Positions 1-9,519 are shown, counted from the first letter of the stretch. The stretch is 64,000 nt of DNA from Stenotrophomonas sp. SAU14A_NAIMI4_5 (GCF_003086795.1 NZ_CP026003.1:160445-224444); one strand, 5' to 3'. The notes: generated by a model from the letters alone, not told the origin. Numbers and translations are program-made.

Positions 1-549
1 TGTGGCCTGTGCGCTGGCGAGGGGCACGACATGCGCCTGCCACTGCACGCTGCGCGACAGCTGCAGGCGTGCGCCATCGAGGCCGGGCAGCGGGTCGGGC
101 ACATGCACGGTCAGCGCGGTGCCGGCGGGCAGCTGCGCGTCGAGTTCGCGCAGCAGGCTCGGTAGCGGTGCAGGTGTCGCGGGCGCGGGCTGCTCGACGG
201 ACGGGAAGCCGGGCGCCAGCCAATGCCGGTTGCCCTCTTCGCCGGTGCCGCGCAGTGCGCGGGCATCCAGCCCGGGCGCGACCACGGTCCACGCGCTGGG
301 CGGTGCTGCGCTGCCGGTCAGCGCCGGGCGTGCCAGCAGCAGCGCCAGTGCGGCCAGCAACAGCAGGCGCACCAGCAGCAGCGGCCAATCATCGAAGCGG
401 ATGCGCTGGCGCGGGCGGATCTGTGCGCGCAGCCAGCGCAATGCGGCGAAGTCCAGCGGCGTGTACGGATGGCGCCGCGCCAGGTGGATCAGCAGGGGCA
501 GCAGCCACGCGGCCAGTGCGGCCAGGCCCAGCGGGAACAGCAGGTTCAT
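1..549 (-). CDS. BatA-like N-terminal double-transmembrane protein (partial)
   Basis: The first 183 residues are visible; the frame stays open to base 1, so the C-terminus is missing. The protein opens with a hydrophobic segment (MNLLFPLGLAALAAWLLPLL), then a short basic loop and a second hydrophobic segment at about residues 56-75. This is the layout of the N-terminal double-transmembrane (BatA-type) domain often found beside MoxR and DUF58 proteins. The ATG overlaps the stop of the upstream DUF58 gene in an ATGA arrangement, which indicates translational coupling. By family knowledge such proteins usually carry a von Willebrand A or similar periplasmic domain further on; that part is outside the window, so the exact subtype is inferred. 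Confidence 0.8.
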   Translation of the reverse strand, partial: MNLLFPLGLAALAAWLLPLLIHLARRHPYTPLDFAALRWLRAQIRPRQRIRFDDWPLLLVRLLLLAALALLLARPALTGSAAPPSAWTVVAPGLDARALRGTGEEGNRHWLAPGFPSVEQPAPATPAPLPSLLRELDAQLPAGTALTVHVPDPLPGLDGARLQLSRSVQWQAHVVPLASAQAT

Positions 550-1442
550 GCGCCGCCCCCGCGGCCGAACAGCGCCTGCAGCGGCTGGTCCAGCGGCTGG
601 TCGAGCCATCCGGTGGCGCTGGCGATGCCGCTGGCCTGCAGGCGTGCCTGCAGCGCGCTGTGTGCGGCGGCGAAGCGCTGCAGGTAGTCGGCGCGGATCG
701 CGGCGCCATCGCCCAGCAGCTCCTCGCCGGTTTCCGGATCGCGGAAGCGATGGCCGGCATCGAAGGGGAAGTCGCGCTCGTCGGCGGTCAGCACCTGCAC
801 CAGCATCACCTCGCGACGTGCGCTGGCCAGGCGTTCCAGCAGCACGATGCCGGCTTCATCGAAGCCATCGCCGATGGCCAGCAGCAGATCGCCCGGACGC
901 ACGCGCTCCCACAGCGGGCGCAGGCGGTCGGCGGCTGGCCAGCCACCGCTCGCCTGCAGCGCATGCAGCTGCAGGTGCACACGGTCACGCTGGCGCGCGC
1001 CGTTGCCGGCCGGTACCAGCTGCAGGCCATCGCCGTTGATCGCCAGCAGGCCGAAACGATCGCCCTGCTGCAGGGCGAGCTCGACCAGGCAGGCGGCCAG
1101 CCCGCGCATGTGGTCCAGGCGCGTACGCTGCGGCGCGGTGCGGTCGGCCTGGCTGGCCGAGGCGGTGGCATCGAGCAGCAGCCATACGGTGATCGGGCTT
1201 TCGCGTTCGGATTCGCGCACGAAGAAGCGGTCCGAGCGCGCGTAGAGCTTCCAGTCGATCTGGCGCAGTTCGTCGCCGGGTTCGTAGGCGCGGTACTGGG
1301 CGAATTCCAGGCCGGCACCGCGGCTGCGGCTGGCGTGCTGGCCGATACCGCTGGCGCCACTGGCCAGGCGCGGCCGCAGGCGCAACGTGCGCAGGCGCGC
1401 ACGCAGTTCCGGTGGCAGGGTCAGCGGTGTACCGGTGCTCAC
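546..1442 (-). CDS. DUF58 domain protein
   Basis: A 298-residue protein starting at GTG. It carries the DUF58 signature: a basic segment, then 'GAGLEFAQYRAYEPGDELRQ', 'IDWKLYARSDRFFVRE' and a hydrophobic strand 'VWLLLDATASAS' that resembles the start of a von Willebrand A fold. DUF58 proteins nearly always sit next to a MoxR AAA+ ATPase, as here (7 bp downstream of its stop), and are thought to work with it in assembling or activating envelope proteins. No signal peptide or membrane segment is visible, so it should face the cytoplasm. Specific partners are unknown. Confidence 0.9.
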   Translation of the reverse strand: MSTGTPLTLPPELRARLRTLRLRPRLASGASGIGQHASRSRGAGLEFAQYRAYEPGDELRQIDWKLYARSDRFFVRESERESPITVWLLLDATASASQADRTAPQRTRLDHMRGLAACLVELALQQGDRFGLLAINGDGLQLVPAGNGARQRDRVHLQLHALQASGGWPAADRLRPLWERVRPGDLLLAIGDGFDEAGIVLLERLASARREVMLVQVLTADERDFPFDAGHRFRDPETGEELLGDGAAIRADYLQRFAAAHSALQARLQASGIASATGWLDQPLDQPLQALFGRGGGA

Positions 1443-1449
1443 GCCTGCT

Positions 1450-2433
<984 letters not shown>

Positions 2434-2446
2434 GGCGGTGGTCCGT

Positions 2447-3154
2447 TCAATTGTTCAACGCGTACATCACGATGTTGACGCCGAAGCGGGTGTTGTCTTC
2501 GGCCAGGAAGCGCTTGTTGCGCCAGTCGTAGTCCCACTCGCAGCCGTAATCCTTGTTGCTGTAGAGCAGGCCCAGGCGGCCATCGACCTCGATGCCCTTC
2601 AGGTAGTCGTGCACCAGGTCATCGCCCCAGCCGTTGAGCTCGAAGCCGGTGGCGGGCGGGCCGTCGGGGAAGCGGAAGAAGCTGCGGTACAGCGCATGGC
2701 TGTTGGGCAGCTTCTGCAGGGCCTTGGGCCCGAACAGCCGACCCATCTGCGCCTCGAACGAGGTGGCGAACAGGCCGTCGATGTCATGGTTGCAGTCGTC
2801 GACGAAGACGAAGCCGCCGTTGCGCACGTAGCGCACGAAGTTCTGCCGCTCGGCGGCGTTGAACTCCACCAGCGTGTGCCCGGCCAGGTAGCAGAAAGGC
2901 GCTTCCAGCATGCGTGGGTCGGCCAGGGCCACCACGTGTTCCTGCGGGTCGACGCGCAGCGAGGTGTAGTCGATCAGCGAGGTGATCAGGTTGGACGGCA
3001 TGCGCGCGTCCACGTCCCAATCGCCGGAGTCGTACTGCAGCCGGGTGAACCAGAAGTCGTAACGCGAATTGCGCGGGCCTGCCTGCGCGAAGGCCGGCAG
3101 CGCCGCCGCCGAAGCGGCAGCGGCCAACCAGCGCAGGCAGGCCCGCCGATCCAT
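2447..3154 (-). CDS. DUF4159 protein with Tat-like signal
   Basis: A 235-residue protein. The N-terminus MDRRACLRWLAAAASAAALPAFAQA has an Arg pair, a hydrophobic stretch and an AxA cleavage site, so export, perhaps by Tat, is likely. The rest fits DUF4159: 'RYDFWFTRLQYDSGDWD', 'PSNLITSLIDYTSLRVDP', 'FCYLAGHTLVEFNAAE' and 'RNGGFVFVDDCNHDIDG'. In related genomes this domain is found with MoxR, DUF58 and BatA-type proteins, sometimes fused to the membrane component. Its ATG overlaps the stop of the TldE-like gene by one base (TGATG), so the two are coupled. Biochemical function is unknown. Confidence 0.85.
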   Translation of the reverse strand: MDRRACLRWLAAAASAAALPAFAQAGPRNSRYDFWFTRLQYDSGDWDVDARMPSNLITSLIDYTSLRVDPQEHVVALADPRMLEAPFCYLAGHTLVEFNAAERQNFVRYVRNGGFVFVDDCNHDIDGLFATSFEAQMGRLFGPKALQKLPNSHALYRSFFRFPDGPPATGFELNGWGDDLVHDYLKGIEVDGRLGLLYSNKDYGCEWDYDWRNKRFLAEDNTRFGVNIVMYALNN

Positions 3155-4488
3155 CAGACCGCGTCGGACAGCGAGGTGAAGGTGAAATCGCGCAGCTTCA
3201 TCGGCGGGATCATCATCACGTAGCTGGATTCATCACCAGCCACACGCACCGGCTTGCCCAGTTCTTCGATGTTGTTGAGCATGATCACCGGCGATTCGTT
3301 GAAGCGGAAGTTCTTCACCGGGTGCTTGATCTGGCCGTTCTCGATGTAGAAGGTGCCATCGCGGGTCAGGCCGGTCAGCAGCACGGTCTGCGGGTCGACC
3401 ATGCGGATGTACCAGGTGCGGGTGACCAGGATGCCCTTCTGGGTGCCGCGCACCAGATCGGCGGTGCTCTTGTCGCCACCGCTCATCAGCAGGTTGCCCG
3501 GCGTGGCCTTGGCGGTCTTGCCCTGCTTCTGTGCCCAGAAGCGCGAGTAGTCCAGGTTGGCGACCTTGCCGTTCTCGATGATGGCCATGCGCTCGCGCGG
3601 CATGCCCTCGCCATCCCACGGCAGCACCGGTGCATCGGCATGCCACGGATCGGCGTACATGCTCACGCGCGGGTCGTAGACCTGCTCGCCCAGCTTGTTG
3701 CCGCCGCCCTTCTTCGACAGGAAGCTGCGGCCTTCATCGGCCGAGCGCGCGCTGAAGAAATTCATCATGAAGCTGATCAGGCCGGCGGCCGCAGCCGGTT
3801 CCAGGATGACCGTGTACTTGCCCGGTTCCAGCGCCTTGGCTTCCGAGGATTCGGTGGCCTTGCGCATGGCGATGCGGATGTCCTGGTCGGCCTTGAAGTC
3901 CGCCGCGTCCTTCAGGTTGCGGCCGACCCAGCCCGAACCGCGGCCGTCTTCGGTGCGCACGGTGCAGGTGTAATCGAAGCTGGTGCTGCGCTGGTAGCCG
4001 AAGTTGCCGTTGCTGTTGGCGGTGGCATAGAAGCCCTGGCCATCTTCCAGGAAGCCTGCGGCGATCAGGCCGTTGCCACGGCACGGCGCGATGGAATCGG
4101 CGGCGACCTTGGCGCGGAACGCCGGATCGATGGCAGCGGTGGATTCGCTGAAGGTGGGGCTGGCGCGGTAGGTCTGCTTGCCGATGGCCGGCATGAACTC
4201 CGGATTCTCCGGGGCCAGGCGGGCCAAGTCCTCGGCGCGGCGGACCACGCGTTCCAGCGCGGCATCGTCGAACTCGTTGATCGAGGCGGTGCCCACGCGC
4301 TTGCCGAACGCCACGGTGACGGCCAGTTCGGTGTTGTCCACGATGCCGCTGGTGGACACGTTGTTCAGGGCGAAACGGATGTTGCCGTTGATCGAACCAG
4401 CCAGCACGGCGGTGCACTCATCGGCCTTGGACAGGGCGATGACCTTGTCGAGGATGGCCTTGGCCTGGGCTTCGGTGAAGATACTCAT
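3154..4488 (-). CDS. TldE/PmbA-type metallopeptidase homologue
   Basis: A 444-residue member of the TldD/PmbA (U62) family, on the TldE/PmbA side because the HExxxH zinc motif is absent. The C-terminal region has the family pattern 'GDKSTADLVRGTQKGILVTR', 'MVDPQTVLLTGLTRDG' and 'NGQIKHPVKNFRFNESP'. In E. coli, TldE pairs with TldD to form the active protease that trims microcin B17 and degrades CcdA. A good ribosome site (AGGAG about 9 bases before ATG) supports the start. There is no signal peptide, although both adjacent TldD-like partners have Tat signals; it could stay cytoplasmic or be carried out as a Tat hitchhiker. Overlaps the DUF4159 gene by 1 bp. Confidence 0.9.
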   Translation of the reverse strand: MSIFTEAQAKAILDKVIALSKADECTAVLAGSINGNIRFALNNVSTSGIVDNTELAVTVAFGKRVGTASINEFDDAALERVVRRAEDLARLAPENPEFMPAIGKQTYRASPTFSESTAAIDPAFRAKVAADSIAPCRGNGLIAAGFLEDGQGFYATANSNGNFGYQRSTSFDYTCTVRTEDGRGSGWVGRNLKDAADFKADQDIRIAMRKATESSEAKALEPGKYTVILEPAAAAGLISFMMNFFSARSADEGRSFLSKKGGGNKLGEQVYDPRVSMYADPWHADAPVLPWDGEGMPRERMAIIENGKVANLDYSRFWAQKQGKTAKATPGNLLMSGGDKSTADLVRGTQKGILVTRTWYIRMVDPQTVLLTGLTRDGTFYIENGQIKHPVKNFRFNESPVIMLNNIEELGKPVRVAGDESSYVMMIPPMKLRDFTFTSLSDAV

Positions 4489-4509
4489 GGTGTAAGGGCT
4501 CCTGACCGG

Positions 4510-6144
4510 TCAGCCGAGGCTGCGTGCGGTGTTGATGACGTTGATGCCGTTGAAGCGCGCGGTGGACGAACCGTGCGAGACCGCCGAGACCTGGCCCGGC
4601 TGGCCCTTGCCGTCGAAGAACGAACCGCCCAGGCGGTAGTCGCGCTCGTCGGCCACGGCGGTGCAGGCGTTCCAGAACTCCGGCGTGCGGATCTGGTAGG
4701 CCACGTCTTCCAGCATGCGGGTGATCTTGCCGTTCTTGATCTCGTAGAACAGCTGGCCACCGAACTGCGCGTTGTAGCGCTGCTGGTCGATGGAGAACGA
4801 GCCGTCGCCGATGATGTAGATGCCGTTCTCGACGTCCTTGATCATGTCCGGGACGCTGAGCGGGGTCTTGCCCGGCGCCATCGACACGTTGGCCATGCGC
4901 TGGAACTGCACGCTGGACCAGGAATCGGCGTAGCAGCAGCCATCGGACTCGGTCTTGCCGAGGATGTGGGCCTGGTCGCGGATGGTCTGGTAGTCGACCA
5001 GCTTGCCGTTGCTGATCAGGTCCCAGCGCTTGCACTTCACGCCTTCATCGTCGTACGCCACGGCGCCGAGGCTGCCCGGCTGGGTCTTGTCGGCAAAGAT
5101 GTTGACGTGCTCGCTGCCGTACTGGAAATGCTGCTCGCGCTTGTCCAGGGTGGCGAAGCTGGTGCCGGCGTAGTTGGCTTCGTAGCCGAGCACGCGGTCG
5201 AGTTCGAGCGGGTGGCCGATCGACTCGTGGATGGTCAGCCAGGTATGCGACGGATCGAGGATCAGGTCGTACTTGCCGGGCTTCACCGACGGTGCCTTCA
5301 GCTTCTCCTGCGCCTGCTTGGCCGCAGCGATGGCGTCTTCCTTCATGTCGTAGGAGGAGCCGTAGTTCACCACGCCATTGGGGGTGAGCACCTTGCCGGC
5401 GGCGGCGCCATCCAGGTACTCGTAGCCCAGGCCCATCGGCGCGGACAGGCCTTCGCGGGTGCGGAACTTGCCGCTGGCCTTGTCGATGGCGGTGATCGTC
5501 ATCGGTGCCCAGATGCGGTGCACGTCCTGATCGATGTAGGAACCATCGGTGGACGCGAAGTACTTCTGCTCGTTGACCAGGAACAGCATCGAATTGACGA
5601 AGCTGGCGCCGGCGCCCAGCGCGGCCGCGTTGACGTCCAGCAGCAGGTCGACCTTTTCCTTGATCGGCACGTCCATGGCGTTCTTGCGGATCGGCGTGCG
5701 CCAGCTCACTTCACCCACGCCCGGTGCCTTGGCCAGCTGCACCGGTGCGGTCTGCACGCCGGCGTTGGCCTTGGCGATGGCGGCGGCCTGCTGCGCGGCA
5801 CGGGCCACGTCGGCGGTGCCCAGCGCATTGGTGGCGGCGAAGCCCCAGGCGCCGTTGACTATCACGCGGATGCCGACGCCGGTCGACTCCGTGTTCACCA
5901 CGTTCTGCACCTTGTCTTCGCGGGTGATCACGAACTGCCGCAGGTAGCGGCCGATGCGCACATCGCAGTAGGTGGCGCCGGCGCTGCGGGCGGCCTGCAG
6001 CGCGGCATCGGCCAGGCGCTTCTTCAGCCCCAGGTCGAGGCTGGACTGCAGCTGCTCGGCGGCGATCGCCTTGCCGAAGAACGACGGCACGATCAGGCCG
6101 CCCGCGGTAAGCCCGGTCAGGGCGAGGAAGTCACGTCTCTGCAA
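4510..6144 (-). CDS. TldD-type zinc metallopeptidase, Tat signal (copy B)
   Basis: A 544-residue TldD-family protein. It starts at TTG, chosen because it gives MQRRDFLALTGLTAGGLIVP, a good twin-arginine signal, and follows GGAGAG by 6 bases. The zinc motif HESIGH has H306, E307 and H311; a cysteine in 'FWNACTAVAD' near residue 490 is the likely third ligand, as TldD uses His-His-Cys. The C-terminus has the family motif 'VSAVSHGSSTARFNGINVIN'. E. coli TldD (about 480 residues) has no signal, so this is an exported subtype. The upstream gene is a close paralogue and the downstream gene is the TldE-like partner, 21 bp away. The substrate is unknown. Confidence 0.92.
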   Translation of the reverse strand: MQRRDFLALTGLTAGGLIVPSFFGKAIAAEQLQSSLDLGLKKRLADAALQAARSAGATYCDVRIGRYLRQFVITREDKVQNVVNTESTGVGIRVIVNGAWGFAATNALGTADVARAAQQAAAIAKANAGVQTAPVQLAKAPGVGEVSWRTPIRKNAMDVPIKEKVDLLLDVNAAALGAGASFVNSMLFLVNEQKYFASTDGSYIDQDVHRIWAPMTITAIDKASGKFRTREGLSAPMGLGYEYLDGAAAGKVLTPNGVVNYGSSYDMKEDAIAAAKQAQEKLKAPSVKPGKYDLILDPSHTWLTIHESIGHPLELDRVLGYEANYAGTSFATLDKREQHFQYGSEHVNIFADKTQPGSLGAVAYDDEGVKCKRWDLISNGKLVDYQTIRDQAHILGKTESDGCCYADSWSSVQFQRMANVSMAPGKTPLSVPDMIKDVENGIYIIGDGSFSIDQQRYNAQFGGQLFYEIKNGKITRMLEDVAYQIRTPEFWNACTAVADERDYRLGGSFFDGKGQPGQVSAVSHGSSTARFNGINVINTARSLG

Positions 6145-6175
6145 GGCAGCTCTCCACGTCGAAGGATGGGACGAC

Positions 6176-7807
6176 TCAGGCGCCGAGACTGCGCGCGGTG
6201 TTGATGATGTTGATGCCGTTGAAGCGGGTGGTGGACGACCCGTGCGAGACCGCCGATACCTGCGCGGGCTGGCCCTTGCCGTCGAAGAAGGAACCGCCGA
6301 GGCGGAAGTCGCGCTGGTCGCAGATCGCGGTGCAGGCGTTCCAGAACTCCGGCGTGCGGATCTGATAGGCCGCGTCCTCGACCATGCCGGCGATCCTGCC
6401 GTCCTTGATCTGGTAGTACAGCTGGCCGCCGAACTGCGCGTTGTAGCGCTGCTGGTCGATGGAATAGGAGCCGCGGCCGTGGATCCAGATGCCGTTCTCG
6501 ACGTCCTTGATCATGTCGTCCACGCTCAGCGGCGCCTTGCCCGGCGCCAGCGAGACATTGGCCATGCGCTGGAACTGCACGCTGGACCAGGAATCGGCAT
6601 AGCTGCAGCCATGCGAGGCCTCGCGGCCCAGAATGTGGGCTTCGTCGCGGGTGGCCTGGTAGTCGACCAGCACGCCATCGCGCACCAGGTCCCAGCGCTG
6701 GGTCTTCACCCCTTCATCGTCATAGCCGACCGCACCGAGGCTGCCCGGCTGGGTCTTGTCGGCGAAGAAGGTGACGAGGTCGCTGCCCCAGCGGAACCCG
6801 GCATCGCGCTTGTCCAGGGTGGCGAAGCTGGTGCCGGCGTAGTTGGCCTCGTAGCCCAGCACGCGGTCCAGTTCCAGCGGGTGGCCGACGTTCTCGTGGA
6901 TGGTCAGGAACAGGTTGGACGGGTCCAGCACCAGGTCGTACTTGCCGGGCTTCACCGAGGGCGCCTTCAGCTTCTCGCGTGCATGGCGGGCGGCGGCGAT
7001 GGCGTCCTCGACCGGGTCGTAGGAATCGCGGTACGCGGTGATGCCGCCGGGCAGCTGCACCTTGCCGCGCGCATCGCCATCTAGGAATTCATAGCCCATG
7101 CCCATCGGCGAGGACAGCCCGGCACGGGTGCGGAACTTGCCGCTGGCCTTGTCGATGGCGGTGGCGGTGAACGGCAGCCAGATGCGGTGGATGTCCTGGT
7201 CGATGAAGGAGCCATCGCTGGAGGCGAAGTACTTCTGTTCGTTGACCAGGAACAGCGTGGAATTGATGAAGTCCGCGCCAGCATCGAGCGCGGCGCCGTT
7301 GAGCGCCAGCAGCAGTTCGATCTTGTCCTGGATCGGCACTTCCATGGCGTTCTTCCGCACGGGGGTCTGCCAGCGCACCTCACCCACTGCGGGTGTGGGT
7401 GCCAGCTGCACCGGACGGGTCTGGATGCTGGCGTTGGCACGGGCGATGGCCGTGGCCTGCTCGACCGCGCCGCGCACGGCGGCCTCGGTCTGCTGGTGGG
7501 TGGCAGCGAAGCCCCAGGCACCGTTGACCAGGACCCGCACGCCCACGCCGGACGACTCGCGGTTGGTCACGTTGCCGACCTGGTGTTCGCGGGTGATGAC
7601 CGACTGGTTGAGGTAGCGGCCGATGCGCACGTCGCAGTAGCTGGCCTTGGCCGCACGCGCGGCGGCGAGGGCGACCTCGGCCAGGCGCCGGCGCTGGGCG
7701 GTATCCACCGGCGCGAGCAGCTGCTCGGCCGCGATCAGCCGCGAATGCGGCAGCACCAGGCCGGCAAGGCCCAGACCGGAATACGCCAGGAACTCACGTC
7801 GTTGCAC
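6176..7807 (-). CDS. TldD-type zinc metallopeptidase, Tat signal (copy A)
   Basis: A 543-residue paralogue of the next gene and first gene of the operon. I place the start at GTG 7807, giving MQRREFLAYSGLGLAGLVLP, a Tat signal aligned with that of copy B; a longer GTG start at 7831 is open but adds a Lys/Glu/Arg stretch before the signal. The zinc motif is HENVGH (H304, E305, H309), and 'FWNACTAICD' supplies the probable cysteine ligand. The two copies are close over their full length, so this is a tandem duplication with both active sites kept. A (GA)7 tract at 7812-7825 lies just upstream of the chosen start and may serve as the ribosome site. Confidence 0.9.
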   Translation of the reverse strand: MQRREFLAYSGLGLAGLVLPHSRLIAAEQLLAPVDTAQRRRLAEVALAAARAAKASYCDVRIGRYLNQSVITREHQVGNVTNRESSGVGVRVLVNGAWGFAATHQQTEAAVRGAVEQATAIARANASIQTRPVQLAPTPAVGEVRWQTPVRKNAMEVPIQDKIELLLALNGAALDAGADFINSTLFLVNEQKYFASSDGSFIDQDIHRIWLPFTATAIDKASGKFRTRAGLSSPMGMGYEFLDGDARGKVQLPGGITAYRDSYDPVEDAIAAARHAREKLKAPSVKPGKYDLVLDPSNLFLTIHENVGHPLELDRVLGYEANYAGTSFATLDKRDAGFRWGSDLVTFFADKTQPGSLGAVGYDDEGVKTQRWDLVRDGVLVDYQATRDEAHILGREASHGCSYADSWSSVQFQRMANVSLAPGKAPLSVDDMIKDVENGIWIHGRGSYSIDQQRYNAQFGGQLYYQIKDGRIAGMVEDAAYQIRTPEFWNACTAICDQRDFRLGGSFFDGKGQPAQVSAVSHGSSTTRFNGINIINTARSLGA

Positions 7808-7937
7808 AGCGTCTCTCTCTCTCTCTTTCACACCTGTGCGGAGGGCAAAGGACCACTCCGATCACTTGAACTGTCCGACTTTCGCCAGCGCGGGGCGATC
7901 GGGCAAGTGACTGCAGTCATGGTAGGGGAGGGTTTCG

Positions 7938-7956
7938 GCAGGGCTTGCAGCCCTGC
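7938..7956. repeat. GC-rich hairpin GCAGGGCTTGCAGCCCTGC
   Basis: A perfect 8-bp stem with a 3-base loop. The same 19-mer, or its reverse complement, recurs at 8762-8780 and 15012-15030, each time next to one of the foldback elements and followed by a GCAACGGCAACGG-like run. It is therefore part of a larger composite repeat and not a lone terminator. Confidence 0.8.
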
Positions 7957-8022
7957 ACCTGTTCAATGCAACGGCAACGGCCGAAGCAACAGCAACAGCG
8001 GCATTCCGTGGGCGGCGGGGCG

Positions 8023-8108
8023 GTGTGGGTGGGCAGGACACGCCGTAAACCCGTCCCTAGGGGCTCGTAGGCGCCATCCATGGCGCCAACGGTCCTGCCC
8101 ACCCACAC
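8023..8108. repeat. Foldback element A (86 bp)
   Basis: A perfect 17-bp terminal inverted repeat (8023-8039 and 8092-8108) encloses a core with the 13-bp box ACGCCGTAAACCC (8040-8052) directly inside the left arm. The core also has a small hairpin around GGCGCCATCCATGGCGCC. The flank just right of the element carries GACAGATTCCG (8121-8131). The box and flank motif recur in elements B, C and D, while the arms differ in sequence between copies. No coding potential is evident. Confidence 0.85.
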
Positions 8109-8141
8109 CCCCCCACCCACGACAGATTCCGTGTGCTGTTG

Positions 8142-8435
8142 GTGGGTGCCGACCGTTGGTCGGCACATCTGTCGGGTATCGAATGAATTCATCCACGCAT
8201 GGCGTGGCTCCACTGGGACGCGCGGCTGTTGGTAGGTGCCGACCGTTGGTCGGCACATCTGTCGGATATCGAATGAATTCATCCACGCATGGCGTGGATC
8301 TACCGGGACGCGCGGCTGTTGGTGGGTGCCGACCGTTGGTCGGCACATCTGTCGGATATCGAATGAATTCATCCACGCATGGCGTGGATCTACCGGGACA
8401 CGCGGCCGTTGGTAGGTGTCGACCTTGGTCGACAC
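8142..8435. repeat. Tandem array of four 90-bp units, each with a SMAG palindrome
   Basis: Units begin at 8142, 8232, 8322 and 8412, exactly 90 bp apart. Each starts with a SMAG/REP palindrome (GTGGGTGCCGACCGTTGGTCGGCAC, with GTAGG in some copies). The first three continue with an ATGAATTCAT palindrome and an ATCCACGC-ATG-GCGTGGAT hairpin. The fourth copy is degenerate (GTGTCGACCTTGGTCGACAC) and shortened. Because 90 is divisible by 3, the minus strand reads as an open frame of 30-residue repeats; I regard that as a by-product. Confidence 0.9.
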
Positions 8436-8460
8436 ATCTGTCAGATATCGAAATTCATCT

Positions 8461-8499
8461 GGGGTCAGAGCCCGTTGCGAAGCAACGGGATCCGACCCC
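8461..8499. repeat. GGGGTC-type inverted repeat, copy 1
   Basis: A 39-bp palindromic element with outer arms GGGGTCAGAGCCC and GGGATCCGACCCC and an inner GTTGCGAAGCAAC stem. Related elements lie at 37265-37303 and 39922-39961 with the same outer arms but different inner stems. It has no T-run, so it is more a dispersed repeat than a classic terminator. Confidence 0.75.
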
Positions 8500-8539
8500 T
8501 TGCCTTTCCGACAGGTCGCGGAAAACTGTCGAAGGCGGT

Positions 8540-8708
8540 GTGGGTCCGGTTGAGGGGGTGTGAGCCGCATGGGCCCGAGGCATGCCTCGGGCGGGTTGGG
8601 CAGGACGCCCAACCCCGGTCTTGCCGTGTGCGCAGGACAGCGCACACGAGCAAGCGGCGACCAAGCCCCCATGGATGGGTTTACGGCGTCCCCCTCAACC
8701 GGACCCAC
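8540..8708. repeat. Foldback element B (169 bp)
   Basis: A perfect 19-bp terminal inverted repeat (8540-8558 and 8690-8708, GTGGGTCCGGTTGAGGGGG). The 13-bp box, here as GGGTTTACGGCGT, abuts the right arm at 8677-8689, so the element is inverted relative to A. Three hairpins lie inside: GCCCGAGGCATGCCTCGGGC, GGTTGGGC/GCCCAACC and GTGTGCGC/GCGCACAC. The left flank has CGGAAAACTGTC (8519-8530); the right flank has the GCAGGGCTGCAAGCCCTGC hairpin (8762-8780). It shares much of its length with element C in opposite orientation. Confidence 0.85.
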
Positions 8709-8832
8709 CCCGCCAACCCTCAGGAAACCAGCTTTTGCCGTTGCCGTGGCTTGAAGCAGGTGCAGGGCTGCAAGCCCTGCCCAGAACCCCCCCCTCGTGC
8801 ACAATGGGCCGACCCCGCCTGGACGTTCCCCG

Positions 8833-9447
8833 ATGTCGAGCAAGCCGTATTCAGAAGCCTGCGAACGCAACCGCGAACCGATCGCGGCCGCGCTCGACCC
8901 ATGGATGGGCGACCGGCATCGGGTGCTGGAAATCGGCAGCGGCACCGGCCAGCACGCGTCCTTCTTCGCCGAGCGCTGGCCGTGGCTGCGCTGGCAGCCC
9001 AGCGATCACCCGGACCACCTGCCCGGCATCGAGACCTGGCGCGCCGAGGCGGCGCTGCTCAATCTGCTGCCGCCCGTGGCGCTGCAGGTGGAACTGCCAC
9101 CGGCACCGGGCCTGACCCTGCCCGAGGGCAGTTCCTTCGATGCGGCGTTCACTGCCAATACCCTGCACATCATGGGCTGGGAGCACGTGCAGGCGCTGTT
9201 CGCCGCGCTGCCGCCGCTGCTGCGCCACGGTGCGCTGCTGGCGGCCTACGGCCCGTTCAACTACGGCGGGCGCTACACCAGCGACAGCAACGCGCAGTTC
9301 GATGCCTGGCTGAAGGCGCGTGACCCGCGCAGCGGCATCCGCGATGTCGAAGCCGTGCAGGCGCTGGCCGAAGACAACGGCTTCACCCGCCTGCGCGACG
9401 TGGCGATGCCGGCCAACAACCGCCTTCTGCTGTGGCGGTTGGGCTGA
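8833..9447 (+). CDS. DUF938 family SAM-dependent methyltransferase-like protein
   Basis: A 204-residue protein beginning MSSKPYSEACERNREPIAA. The motif 'HRVLEIGSGTGQHASFFAE' is the glycine-rich SAM-binding loop; 'FTANTLHIMGWEHVQALF' and 'GPFNYGGRYTSDSN' are hallmarks of DUF938 proteins. Substrate unknown. It follows the repeat island and is convergent with the large ferredoxin oxidoreductase gene, separated by a SMAG dimer. The ATG at 8833 was chosen over an upstream ATG at 8797 because the family begins here and the extra residues come from repeat DNA. Confidence 0.88.
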   Translation: MSSKPYSEACERNREPIAAALDPWMGDRHRVLEIGSGTGQHASFFAERWPWLRWQPSDHPDHLPGIETWRAEAALLNLLPPVALQVELPPAPGLTLPEGSSFDAAFTANTLHIMGWEHVQALFAALPPLLRHGALLAAYGPFNYGGRYTSDSNAQFDAWLKARDPRSGIRDVEAVQALAEDNGFTRLRDVAMPANNRLLLWRLG

Positions 9448-9454
9448 ACCACCG

Positions 9455-9516
9455 GTAGTGCCGGCCGCTGGCCGGCAACCGATTGCCTGGGGGATGCCGG
9501 CCAGTGGCCGGCACTC
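9455..9516. repeat. Inverted SMAG dimer between convergent genes
   Basis: Two TAGTGCCGGCC-GGCCGGCA palindromes face each other (9455-9478 and 9494-9516). They fill the gap between the stops of the DUF938 gene and the oppositely oriented oxidoreductase gene and could form a bidirectional transcript end. Confidence 0.85.
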
Positions 9517-9519
9517 CCT

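Noticed and set aside
7917..8945. Long minus-strand open frame with three 30-residue repeats
   Set aside because: It arises because the 90-bp tandem unit is a multiple of three; composition follows the palindromes, there is no plausible start site, and it overlaps foldback elements and the DUF938 gene start.
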